Positions 12,036 through 23,500 of a stretch of DNA of 64,000 bases are shown in pieces (within the stretch, counting starts at the first letter, position 1; every line of letters begins with the position of its first letter). The stretch spans positions 1 through 64,000 of the forward strand of contig JASAND010017771.1 in NCBI GenBank assembly GCA_030248195.1, read 5' to 3'. The notes beneath the pieces were generated by a model. The model saw nothing but the letters and a program-made list of their open reading frames with translations. It did not search any database and was not told where the DNA came from. The translations under genes were made by a program, and so were the position numbers. Source of the DNA: Trissonchulus latispiculum (Eukaryota; Nematoda; Enoplea; Enoplida; Ironidae).

Positions 12036-12183
12036 GGGCAACTGTCAGTTCGAAAAGGTGAAGCGCAGGTATCGGTTGGAAGAAAAAAACCGGAAAGTCC
12101 TTTTCGAATTTTATCCGAGTTTTGCGCACAAAACGGAGAAACGGGACTGCTGGGAGGAGTTCTCGTCCTATGGGACCTAAATG
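12036..12183 (+). pseudogene. Orphan exon-like reading frame, unknown product
   Basis: Directly after a strong acceptor-like sequence (tctgtttcattag) a frame opens with GNCQFEKVKRRYRLEEKN and reaches a stop TAA near 12181 after about 48 residues. The composition (alternating Lys/Arg, Glu and aromatics) is coding-like and more convincing than the overlapping 165-codon frame 11898-12395. I do not recognise the family. It could be a last exon of an unrecognised gene or a fragment of a transposon protein. Confidence 0.25.
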
Positions 12184-12664
12184 CACGTATATATGAAATG
12201 AATTATAATCTCCAAGTTATAATTAGGCCAGTCTCGCGCTTGTCCTATCCTCAGGTCGTTTCTCCTATATGCTTGTTACTAAATTTATTACCTTTTGTCA
12301 CCAATTTGTGCAGAAACAAGACGTTTAGAAAGAGAAAGGGATGTTCAAAATTCAGGGAACCCCCAAAACACTGCTCTTTTTGGCTTGAGCATTAAAACAA
12401 AGTAAAGTTTAGATGACACAATAAAAAATGTGCACACGATGCGAATGTCGCAAAAATTATGATACTGTCTGAGTGAGAAACGTGATTTGCATTCGAAATA
12501 TCAAATTTCTGAACGGAAAAATTTCTACACGAGCTTGCTCTGTTTATTTACCCAAATGGCACTTTAATTAAGGATTTGACTTGTGCTTAAGAGTTCATTT
12601 CTTAAGCCTGCTTTCTGTGGGGGCTTTAATCATGAGAGGGGGGACGCCTGGCTGACCCTGTGGT

Positions 12665-13017
12665 TTAATGCCAGCTAGTTAAGGGACACCATTTTCTTAA
12701 GCCTAGGATTATGTCTTGTGAGAAAATTATAGAATGGCCTTCTTTTGAAAATGATATTTTGTAGGGACGGCACCAGCCAATGCAATCTATAAATTTCTCT
12801 TCTAATATTCTGGTTTTAGTTCCAGAGCTCTCTCTTTCTCTGCTCTCAAGAACCTCCTTTTTCAATTTTTCAAGCCAGAAATTCTCGGCCACTTCAACTG
12901 TTTTTTGCCTCCGTTCTTTGCGGAAAGCGTTGAAATGCCGAAATTTGCTTCGGTTGGTGTCAAATCCGCTTAAAGTTTTCCAAAGTAACTCTGAGGCTTT
13001 TTCAGCTCCCGAGTACT
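12665..13017 (-). pseudogene. Orphan coding-like frame, unknown product
   Basis: A frame of about 117 codons without an initial ATG, including KFRHFNAFRKERRQ and VAENFWLEKLKKEVLESRE. It is rich in charged residues and unlike the surrounding AT-rich noise. It may be an exon, or a decayed transposase or gene fragment. No splice partner was found and no family was recognised. Confidence 0.3.
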
Positions 13018-13346
13018 TCCTTTAGCCTTTCTTTGAATGTCAGTGAGAACCGCTTTTAGCACACAGCTTATCAGTCTATTGCGTGCATTGATACTTTTAG
13101 GTTTTCTCTTTCTAAATTCTAATGGTTGCAACTAACTGGTGTTTTCTTAATTCTCGAAGAGAGATAAAATGTTAATGGTGCAGAGCGCAGGCCTGTTGCA
13201 TTACTGGTAAGACTATACTGCGGTTTCTTGTGTATGATTATGCTTATAGTCGTTGTTTCTATGATTTGTTTCTAGTTAAGTATATTTATATACAATTCAA
13301 TATGTTTGAATTGTGAAGTTTTGTTGTACTTTCTCTCAAATGTAAC

Positions 13347-14169
13347 CAATGTTAGCACCTGGGATGGAATCACATGGGATGGGATGGGATGGGATTGAAA
13401 ACTCATCCCATGTTTTGTGGGATCATTTTGCCTTACAAAACGTTCAAGCACCGTTTCCAAATTTTGAAAAACTTTTTTTTTTTTTTCTATCTTTTTTTTA
13501 CTTATTTTTTTTTTTTTTTTTTTTTTTTTTCTCCTCTTTTTCCACAAAAAAATTGCACTTTTTTATTCCTTGTTTTTGGGGGGGGTTGGTTTGTTGTGGG
13601 TGAGGGGGGGGGGAAAATTGGTGTAGGGGAAATTGCGTTTTTTTCATTTTGAATTTTAATTTTTCAAAACTAGGCCCGGGGATTCTGTGGGGGGGGAGAG
13701 AGAAAGGAAAGGAGAGACCTGTGGAAATCTTCCTTAACTCTCATTGTACCTCATTCTTTGTCACAAAAATTTTGCCCGATTCTATAGGTTTGAGAAATCG
13801 ATACTCAAAGTTTGATGATCTAAATTTAGTTAGTATATATGTCAAGAAATTTTGCTGGTTTTTTTGCAAATTTTGTTTTCTCGTATTTACTGATTATAAG
13901 CTTTAAAGCGGTGTGTCAAATTTTTCTAACTAGCAAAATTCCGAAAGTTTATTGCGTCACAAAAGGATACCACCACCTTAAGTAAGACGTTATGCCAATA
14001 TTAAAATTTCAGTGCTACAGCGATTGTAAGGTCAAATACTGCAAGTGGGATTATATGGGATTGGAAAAAGCAAGTTCGGACAAATGGGATGGGATGGGAC
14101 GGCGAATTTGAAACTCTGGTGGGATGGGATAGGATGGGATCAGAGAATTTGTCCCATTTACCAACTCTG
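13347..14169. mobile_element. Degraded hAT-like element with GGGAT arrays
   Basis: The right end reads CAGAGTTGGTAAATGGGAC (inverted), similar to the hAT-like ends at 45123. A possible left end CAATGTTAGCACCTGGGAT lies at 13347. Flanking 8-mers agree at 6 of 8 positions (AATGTAAC and CTTGTAAC). Both ends carry GGGATGGGAT arrays. The inside holds long T and G homopolymers (about 13470-13620) and the right end of a TTAA-flanked element. Confidence 0.45.
13963..13974. repeat. Right terminus of a TTAA-flanked element
   Basis: GGATACCACCACC followed by TTAA matches the right ends at 9606 and 58595. No matching left end was found, so the copy is truncated. Confidence 0.55.
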
Positions 14170-14501
14170 CTTGTAACAAGAGTACATAATACATGCATAC
14201 GAGCATAGGTTAACGCGGGGGTGTCTGGGAGAGGGTCCAGTCCGATCCAGGTCCAGCCTCCAGCCAAACCTCAAGATTTTGTTACAAATTTTGAAAACAA
14301 TTGCAAACTTTAATAAAAAAATTCCGAAAAAAGTAGTTAATTTATTCTTGAGGTACTAGCCCCCTTGAAAGTTAAGGTACAAGCCCTCCTCAAAATTTTC
14401 TTGGGACAAGCCTCCCCCAGGACCCGACCCTATGTTAATGTATGCATAAGAGTATATATGACAAGCGTCCTACCAAGAGTGCATAATTGCAATATTATTA
14501 A

Positions 14502-15099
14502 GAAGAAGAGTAAGCCACTAGAGGGCTTCTCTTCACTGCATTGCGTAACGGTGCTCCGACCACAATACGCGAATGTTCCCCCGTTTGGTGGGGGGGGGGT
14601 AGCCAACAGCCAATCAGATTGCAGAAACCCCCCTCTCCGTTTGGTGGGGGGGTAGAGTAGAGGATTACGGTAGTTTTTGTTCTATTCAAAAATGGGTCCC
14701 CGTTTGGGGGGGGGTCGCTCAAGCAGGCTAAGTTTTGCTCATTCTGATTGGCTGTTGGCGCCCCCCCCCCCAAACGGGGACCACTTTTTGTGACCCCCCC
14801 CCACAAACGGGGACCCCTTTTGCATACCCCCCCCACCAAACGGGGACCTCTTGTGTCGACCCCCCCCCCAAACGGGGACCCTTTTTCAAAAGCCAGAATC
14901 AGCCTGCCTACCCCCCCCCACCAAACGGGGAGGGGGTTTCTGCAATCTGACTGGCTGTTGCCTACCCCCCCCCCCCACCAAACGGGGAGGGGGTATAATT
15001 TGGCGACCCCCCCCAAACGGGGGAACATTCGCGTATTGTGGTCGGAGCACCGTTACGCAATGCCAAGAAGAGGAGCCCTCTAGTGGCTTACTCTTCTTC
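14502..15099. mobile_element. Inverted-repeat MITE with C-run/CCAAT arrays
   Basis: A 598-bp element with perfect ends GAAGAAGAGTAAGCCACTAG and a TAA repeat on both sides (14499-14501 and 15100-15102), as in PIF/Harbinger-type elements. Inside are repeated blocks: a run of seven to ten C, then 'aaacggggacc', alternating with 'tctgcaatctgattggctgt'. Proline- or glycine-rich frames here are translations of the homopolymer blocks. Confidence 0.75.
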
Positions 15100-15124
15100 T
15101 AATATATAGAAGAAAATCATGGAC

Positions 15125-15480
15125 TCTTGGTCCTACTTTATGCAATAGCGTGACACATCCTCTGCACCGCATGCTAACGGACCGTCCCTCCAGTACGTTG
15201 AACCCTGGTGACCTTTGCCGAAAATTGGTATCCAGTCAAAACGGGGGTACCCTCATTCGATTACGCGTGTATGTTAGAGCTCGAAAACACAAGCAATGCC
15301 TATGCTACATAGTTATGCATCTCTTTCGAGCTGTAGAACAAGAGAACAACTGTAGCTGCTGTAGAACAACAACAACAAACAACACAAGAAGCACATTGTT
15401 CGAATTTCCTTGATTCACTTGGGTCCAATTTGAGAGAAGGTGTGTCACGCTTATATACATTGTACTCTTATGAATTATGT
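15125..15480. mobile_element. TTNAA-target family member, incomplete
   Basis: It begins with the inverted family end (ctcttggtc...) and ends with 'aattatgtactcttg'. The inner segment shares 'cctctgcac..gctaacgg' and 'cagtcaaaacgggggtac' with the 30.0 and 47.4 kb copies. Both ends point the same way, so this is a rearranged copy. Confidence 0.5.
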
Positions 15481-15714
15481 ACTCTTGCTAGTAATTAACC
15501 GAAGCAATTCCCAAGTTCCACCATTTAGACTGCATTCATGCTACACGGCGCTGAACATTTAATTTTTGTTGAGAAATTTATCCAATTGTCCCCCTCCTTT
15601 ATTCTCCTTTAGTAGGATCCCCCAGTGGAGACTGATTTCTTCAGGCAGTGTCGCAGTGGGTCTTTTGTTTCCTTTAGATTCGGGGTGTCACGGTGTAAAT
15701 CTTCACCCAAGAAG

Positions 15715-16516
15715 TTTTGGGTGTGCATAAAACACGGCCCCGGCCCCGGCCCGGTACAAAAAACACGGCCCCGGCTCCGGCCCCAGCCCCACATAAAACA
15801 CGGCCCCATCACGGCCCCGTGCATAAAACACGGCCCCGTCACGGCCCCATCAAAAAAATCATGTTTTTGACTAATGGGACTAAATATAACCAATTCAGCA
15901 TCTCCTAATCTATCAAATTAAATTGTTTAAATGTTTAGTCTTTGAGTTTGAAAAATCGAATTTTGAATTGAAAATGTTTGAACCACCTTTTTTATGTTTT
16001 TGTATCTTGATAAACCTACAAATAACAAACTTTGTGTTGTGCAGTTATTAAATGTGTAAACTAAATTAAATTGTGTAAGGTAAATGCGTTGTGTTTATGC
16101 AATTTTATGTAATCTTTTATAAAATGTTATTTTCTTTTACGATCTCTTATGACCAGAAAGTGTCAATACGGCACGGCTTACTTTAAAAACTTAGTTACTG
16201 ATTGCTAAGATAAACATTATCAGTTGATTTTTAAATCACTCGAAATCTCTAAGCGAGCCCTATTCTACGATGTATATGGATTTGGTCATATCTATGTAGT
16301 TTCGCTAACAAGTTAATTTTAAAGGTGATGAAAATTTGTAAATTCTCAAATTTTACAAAAATGTTTTACTTAAGCTTTTCGTGACCGTGACGAGGCCGTG
16401 GCCGTGACGGGGCCGTGTTTTATGCGGGGCCGGGGCCGAGGCCGGGGCCGAGGCCGGGGCCGTGTTTTATGTACCGGGCCGGGGCCGGGGCCGTGTTTTA
16501 TGCACACCCAAAGTTT
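15715..16516. mobile_element. Inverted-repeat element with CACGGCCCCG arrays
   Basis: Both ends read TGGGTGTGCATAAAACACGG (in inverted orientation) followed by arrays of 'cggccccggcccc' and 'cataaaacacggcccc'. The centre is about 500 bp of AT-rich sequence. A possible 6-bp target duplication AAGTTT flanks it. There is no transposase, so it is non-autonomous; its superfamily is not clear. Confidence 0.65.
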
Positions 16517-19195
16517 TGAACCGGTGCATTATGCAGATTTTCATTACCACCATGAATGCAGGCAATTTATTGTATCGTAGCAAACTTTGCAGTAGGTATG
16601 TGGAGGGTAAAATATTTGTCTAATTTTCTACTGGTGTCAGGACGTTATGATATTTTGTGCTTAACTAAAATCATAAGGTACATGTCTGTAAGCAGGTACC
16701 TAGGATTTAATTTAAGTTTAAGGCAGGTATGCCTTTGCACCAACAAAGAAATATGTCTTAAAACTGACTGAATAAAACATAGAGAATGCGCTGTAGCCAA
16801 GGAAAAACTTCATTGTTTTGACGAGTTCTCCAAAAATACTACGTACGTGTAAGTAGTGCTAGGCAGACATGTTGTTTTAGCGCAGGTACACACTAATACT
16901 ATTTCTAGGAGGTGTTTGGTGTTCAACCATGCCAAACTAATGTTCATAGGAGTTTATATTTATAGTTTTGTGAGAAAGCAGTGAATTGTAAGTACACAGA
17001 ACGGACATATTTTCATTTAGCTCCCTGCAAAACTACAATACACACTCTCTTTCACTCGGTGAGTCTTAAGAGGGACTACCTATTGTTTGAGACAAGTGTT
17101 TTCATGCTGAAGTTTACCAACCTCTTTTCGCATTTTCTCCAAAGTTTCCACAAAAAGTTTCTAAGTCAACAAAAAGTCGAAGAAGCACCAGAAATTCCGC
17201 TCAAGCAAAGTTTAATATACACGTAAAGTCGAGTTTTAGCTTCGTCCAGGCTTGAGACTGCATTTAGCTGCTGCTACCGACCAGTTCTTTTCAGATGTTA
17301 AGTTTAAGCTAAAAGCGGGCCTCTCTCTGTCTATGTGAATTATGTCTTCGTTAGCTTCGAGATGGCCACATTTTGTGTTTACGTTTCACTTTCGAATCTA
17401 ATTGACGTCTTGTCCATAAATCGATGCGAAGCGAAATTTGAGCCCCCTAGTCTGCGAATTTTGATGTAACTGACCGCAACGCCTGTTTCTTCAATTGCTA
17501 GATACGTTGATGCGGTCAAAATCGGGCAGTTAAACGATTCGTTTAACTTTCCTTGAAAGTAACCGGTTAAACACCCTAATTTGGTAAGCATTTTTTATTG
17601 CTTTGTAACATTAATGGTGGCACAACTTTCTGAACGGATATATCTGTAACAAGAAGACCCCCAAAAGGGGGCATAATTCTGCAACTGAGCACGAAGAATA
17701 CTAATGCGCTGATTTCATATAATAGATGATTTCCAACTTTGATACACGAGGATTTGCACTTGTACTGACGTTCTGTACAAACGTTAAAATATTCATTGAT
17801 ATTGCGAGCTCAAAGTACTTTTAGCTAGGTCCCGTTCTCGAATAATTATAACCTGGATCGGCTTCAAAATAAGGATAGCCTCTTATCGTAGGTTCGAGTT
17901 TATTATGGGGATCCTGATTCAGGTTTGTTAAAGACAGATATTTAAAAGCCAATTCGAAAGGGACCCTGATTTTATAACCTCCAACTCATAGGCATGGTCC
18001 GGTCCGGATGCGATCAGACACTCCCAAAATGAATCCTGCTGTTGATCCTGAACCCGATGTTGGATTTATTCTCTCCCCATATTCAAAACCCTGGACACAT
18101 TAGTGTGAATTCGTATCTATGTTGTAAAAATTTGATTTTATGCCTCACATTTTTTCAAAAACCGGATAAGTCCAATTGAAAATCTGACTTTGGGGTACCG
18201 GATTAAAAATTACAGCACATATATACAAAGTCATGACACACCGCGCAAACACAAACTTAAAATTAAAAGAACTCAAAATAGCTGAACTTGCAAGCATTAG
18301 GCCCCCTACGGTTAAAAATGAGCAGTGGCAACATACTAAGCCAATGCTGAACATAGGGCGAATAGGGCTATAGAAGGGCACAAGTAATGCTAAACATAGC
18401 TATTTACCGTGACAATAGTTCCGCCTCCAGGCAGAACAAAAATTCCTTATTCTTATGTCAGACAATTATTCATCTTTAGCTAATCGAGCTGAAGCAAAGC
18501 TACTCACATTTTCAACCCTTTTGGCTTTCATGAAGCTTGCAACTCTTTGAAACCAGAAACTAACTATACGCCGTGCCCGCTAATTAAAATTTTCAACGCA
18601 ATAACCCAATTTTGTAGTCAAATATTTTCTGTTTACACAGTGACATCACAGCTAACCGGTCGTGAATCCAATTTAGGTAATACCTCCTGCAAATAATAAG
18701 TCTACTGTGTAAATCCCCCATTCGGAGTTCCCTATTTGTGTAATAGAAATCCGGCCGACTTTGGCACGGAGGTAGATCGGTTGGGTTTGCTTTGATGTAG
18801 GTAAAATATTTTTCACTCCTGATCGGTTTTGAGTTACCATCTCCTGTCGTCGACATTCAGTCTCTGGAATTGGAGGGCCACTCCAAAAGGAGAGTAAATA
18901 TTTTGCTCGTCCGTTAAAGAAAGGAGTTTCAAATTTGTGTGTACACAAAACAGTAGTAGTATAGGTAGTGCGTAGTTGTTATTGAGACTAAATAGTGTCT
19001 GCTGCTCATAATAGAGATTGTTTAGGTCAAGCACGTTTCACAATTGACTATTCCGTATTTTCTCTTTAAATTTGAAAACTGTCATCAAAAGTCACCCGTC
19101 ATTAGGTAGGTCTTTGTTAGATTCTTTAGGACATCTAGGTAGATCTAAATGTAAGAAATGATATTGTCACTTTAACACCTGGGACCCGAAAAGTT
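16517..19195. other. Non-coding stretch
   Basis: Nothing supportable was found: no long frame with coding-like composition, no inverted repeat and no RNA gene. Confidence 0.35.
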
Positions 19196-19199
19196 TGGA

Positions 19200-19278
19200 T
19201 CTCGGATGGTGGTATTCGAACCCACGCCTTCCGAATTAGCGCTCCGACGTTATGTTAACTGAGCTGTAGAACGAAATT
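19200..19278 (-). repeat. tRNA-derived repeat (SINE-like)
   Basis: On the minus strand the T arm is nearly perfect (GTGGG TTCGAAT ACCAC) with an A-box-like TAGCTCAGTT upstream. The spacing is too long and the anticodon arm does not pair, so it is not a functional tRNA. It shares 'taattcggaag' with the copy at 20.4 kb. Confidence 0.5.
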
Positions 19279-19813
19279 GCTATCGCCGCTCTTGTCGTGC
19301 TCATCGCTTTGCTGTAATCAGCTGAACATGCTATGCTATCCATTTTGTCAGATATATTATGCAACTTCTATATCATTAATAGTAGTAATGAAAATTTTAA
19401 TGATTTAAAAATTAAATGGAATGTAATGTTGTCTTCAATTACTTGATTGGTCGATTAATTTGAGCAAATGACTTTTTAGTTCAAAAGCATAAACCCATTA
19501 TGTCCCCAGAGTCCAAGAATTGGTGCTTGATTGCTTAGTACGATTATATAATTTATCCACGCTGTGTAGGTAAATCTTATCTTGAAGCTTATCTAACCTA
19601 GCCTATACCTCGCTATCGCTATCATCGTTATCGTTAAACATAAATTATGCATAGTGTCTAATTTGTATATTTTATATTTATAGAAACCCCTTTCTCCTTT
19701 TCTCAAAATGTGTGAAAACAATTTGAATCAATACAACCCAACTCATTCAAGCATGCGTTGCGTACAGTTGCACATATAAATACAGTTGCGTACATTGCAT
19801 GATATAAAATTTT

Positions 19814-19886
19814 GTCTCCGTCGGGAATCGAACCGCGGACCTTCCGGACTGCAGTCAGACGTGCTAACCACTACATCACCACGGAC
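19814..19886 (-). repeat. tRNA-Cys(GCA)-like pseudo-tRNA
   Basis: A 73-base segment with A box TAGTGGTTAGCAC and B box GGTTCGATTCC. A 7-base loop CTGCAGT would carry anticodon GCA. The acceptor stem has two mismatches and the T stem pairs only at two positions, so a pseudogene or SINE head is more likely than a working tRNA. Confidence 0.5.
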
Positions 19887-20397
19887 CCTCAATAGATCGC
19901 ACAGTTTCTTACTCTCTGTACTTAGATTTTAGCAAACCCACACAAATAAAATATGGACATCCATTTTCTAATCTTGTCTTTGTTGTTGCTTTCAGAGGAA
20001 GCTTTAAGCTAAAGTAGGAAAACCTTTCCTTCTAATGGGATTTTCCACTGAGCCCATCGTACTTACTCAAAAATAAAAGGACTAAAACTGTGAAGGTATT
20101 CAATTCAATGAGTGAGGCGGCTTAAATGGAAGTCTGAATAATTTGATACCAACCAGCTATGTTTGCCGCTTCTAAATGGGACATTTTAAGCAGTAGGATA
20201 TGAGGAATTCTGTCTCTCTGAGTAAACAGACTCAAAATCACCATCTCAGCCAATTCTACCTATTCACTTTTTTCTGAGCCTGTAGATGTTTTAAGTACAA
20301 ATAAAGTTACTCTTGTTTTTTTATAATCTCTGATTCTACGTTTTTGAATCTGTGTACTGGATCTTCCGGCCAATACTAGACTTTATTAGTGAAATTT

Positions 20398-20540
20398 CAG
20401 TGTCACTCCAGCACCAGCGATCAGCAAAATTCAGACGCCAGGTGGAATTCGACCCGAATTAGCTTCCGAATTCGAATAGCTTCCGAATTAACGCTTCACC
20501 GCTGTGCCAAGCGAACTGAGCTACCGAAGCCAGGGCCCAG
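20398..20540 (-). repeat. tRNA-derived repeat with internal duplication
   Basis: On the minus strand 'ggtagctcagtt' (A box) is followed by two or three copies of 'aattcggaagct' and a B-box-like GGGTCGAATTCC. The internal repeats stretch the anticodon region. It is related to the copy at 19.2 kb. Confidence 0.45.
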
Positions 20541-23500
20541 GAGTTCGCATTCAATCTGAAGTAGACTGGAAATATCGCTCCATCTTCCAAAAATGAGAGG
20601 ATTGAAGTAAATTAAATCCTATTGGCGGAAAACTTAATGCAACACTTTTGGTAATTTGTGTAAATTGTAACAATTTGCAAATCAGTTACAATTATAATTG
20701 TATCAATTTTTGTAATACTGTTAGTTTCCTACTGTTTCCTACGGAATTGTACAAACAAAGCAACATTATTGTCATGAAATGCTCCAAACGTTATCAAAGA
20801 CTGAAATATGATTCCAAATATTAGGATCGATCCCCATTACCTTTATATTTTTAGACAGGCATAATGAAAAATAGCGTAAAGCTCAAAAAGTATTTTCTTA
20901 ACTTTTTCATTAAAGCCTGGCACTTGTTTTTTGGCAACTTCCTTTGTTTTGCTAACAGGCCTGTCATCCTGGCTAACTGATGTGATGTTAAAGTGGGGCC
21001 TGCTTGTGCCTAACATTTCAGTAAAAGTTGTTTTTAAAGAAGCCATAGGTTAATTTTTGCTAGTATTGTTATGTTGCAACCTAAAGTTTATTTAGTTTCG
21101 AATTGAGGAGAACTTAACCAGAGTTATAATCCAGGGTTACATTAGATTAGATCTAATTAGTAATTAGATCTAATTTGTTCAATGTTTCAATATAAATTAA
21201 ATTGTGTCATTTCACTTTATACTTAACTATGTCTGTCTACACTACAGCCCGATTAATTAAAATGCAGGTAAATCCAGCGCGCACATTAAACGAGTAGATT
21301 ATGTGTTCAGATTATTCGTTCGGCCTTTTAGGATCGTTAGTTCAGTATTATAAATTAATAAGTTATTTGTGACACATAATTCTGTAGGAAAGTTCAACGG
21401 ATCTAAATTCACTCGATCGAGGAGGCTTACTGTCAAACATTTAAGAAGGATTCCTTCAAAAATGCAGACAATGCTGGAAATAATAGACAGTTTTTGTGGT
21501 TTGTCACAAAATTTTACTTACGGGAACTACTTAACACCACAATGTCAGCATTCACGATTGTAGCTAGCTATACTTTAGCTGAGAGATGTTGCACTCAAAT
21601 TTCGTGCATGTTAAAAGCAATGTGGCGTCACTTCCAACTGTTTTTGTACAGAACCTGTCTTTCCTGTACACTTTTCACTCCATCTTAAAAGTTTGAGTGT
21701 CCATCACAGTAATTTTGTAACTCTACACAGTTTCCAGCTTGTAGTTGTTTTGTTGTCTTGAATTCTTTTACAAAACTTAATCTACCCATGCTTGATCTCA
21801 TGTACGATCAGCTGCCTTCAAGGTAACGATGTCGAAGCTTTTGGTAGAGGGTTACCATTTATTGATACATACATACATGCGGCAAAGTTTGGCTGATGAG
21901 TTTAGTCTGTAACTTATATTTTTCAAAGCCAAACCATAATGGACGACGAACATCGAAGTAATATCCGAAAAGTGTTGTACACTATGACTATACACATGCA
22001 AAATTTGGCTTTTCTTCATGAATTTCTTCTGGACTGTTATTTACTGTCAAATTACACAGATTAACAAAGGAATCTTACATCATCGTAACCTTGAGCGTCC
22101 GTCTAATGAGCGTGACGCGAACAATAAGATTTTTCAGGGAAATCTCAAGATCTGAAATTTCTAATCCGGAAATTGCGTTCCCTCCCCTTTCGCCCGGACG
22201 CTCAGCCTTATCACTGACTCTCTTTTTCTAAAATGAAACCGATTTAATGCAGCGTTGGAGTTTTTTCAATGGCCGTGTCAAAACGATTTTAAAATCCCCC
22301 GTCTAGCAATTTTCACGTGTAACACTTAAACTACACTCCACATATGTATACGTATTCTTAACTGATTGTTTCCATGCATTTTTGTACACTAAGCTGTGTT
22401 ACAGCGCAGAAGTGTAAAAAATCCTGCAAGAGTTAACTTTGCTTCCCAATTTCTTGGCTTTTTTGTCAATTTTCCTTTCTGAGGATTTCTATCACATAAA
22501 GAGTCTTGAGTTTCCAAAATATTTCCACTCGTGCATAAATCTTCTGGCCGACTAATTTTAAACGATCTGTCACTGTTTAAAACCATTTTTGTAATTTTGC
22601 AGTATATAGTTTGCTAAGGAACGGTAACTGGTTTAGTTTTGTTGCAAAGTGTAGCTCGTCTTACACGATGTAGTCCTTGCACTACACCTAACGCTTGGTG
22701 TAGCCAAAGATGCACCGTTTCCTAGAAATTTAAAATGGTAAGGCATTTTTAGATAAAACATCCATTAAAAATGTAAGTGATAGTTTAAAATAACAGCAAT
22801 TAGTATCAAATCAAATGCAAATATGCAATAAGTTTTTCTGGCTACCTCACCCCAGTCGGTATTCCTTTAATTCCAGCTTAGAGTGCTTTCCACTTGTCAT
22901 GGAAAATGAATGCTGACTAACATGCAATCAGTTTAATTAAACCTTTCAGATTCTAGTTCAAATTTTCCAACTAAAGCCTATTTTAGGCGCGTCAATGTGC
23001 TTGATTACGCGCTGTGTCTGTAAGCACCGACGTAACCCACCCTAACCGCGAGTCTGCCCTTATAATCGTTTCAACTAGTTTTTTGGACGTTTTCTAATAA
23101 ATAGAACAGTTCAAATTATATTTTTGAATTTCTTACATAGACATTTGCAGCTTTATGAACTGGGCGGGAGTTAAATTGGTAGTTCATTAGATTTAAATAT
23201 TTTCCGTGCTTCCAAGCAAACAAGTAATTTATCTAACCAAAATGTCTCCCCGCAATTTTACTGTCATCATAATAAAATCCTAAACTACCAATTTTATCAA
23301 ATAATGATAGAGGTATTTTGGACCATTTATAGCTAAAGTCAAGGCTGTCAGCTGTCATCTAATTTGGCTTGGTTAATACCAATTTGTCAGTCTTTGTTCC
23401 TTAAGATATTCCTAAAATGTGTCTCTAAAGGGGGTAGTGCCTGTCTTATTGCTTGTCTTTATGAACCTGTTACTAATTTTTAAGTGACAGGAAATGATAG

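Noticed and set aside
11898..12395. 165-codon plus-strand frame with hydrophobic start
   Set aside because: The overlapping frame after the acceptor at 12035 is more coding-like; this one has no recognisable pattern.
13272..13652. Lysine- or phenylalanine-rich frames
   Set aside because: Translations of long T runs inside a degraded element.
14498..15102. Proline- or glycine-rich frames
   Set aside because: Translations of C/G homopolymer blocks in an inverted-repeat element.
19814..19886. Functional tRNA-Cys gene
   Set aside because: Length and boxes fit, but the acceptor and T stems have too many mismatches.
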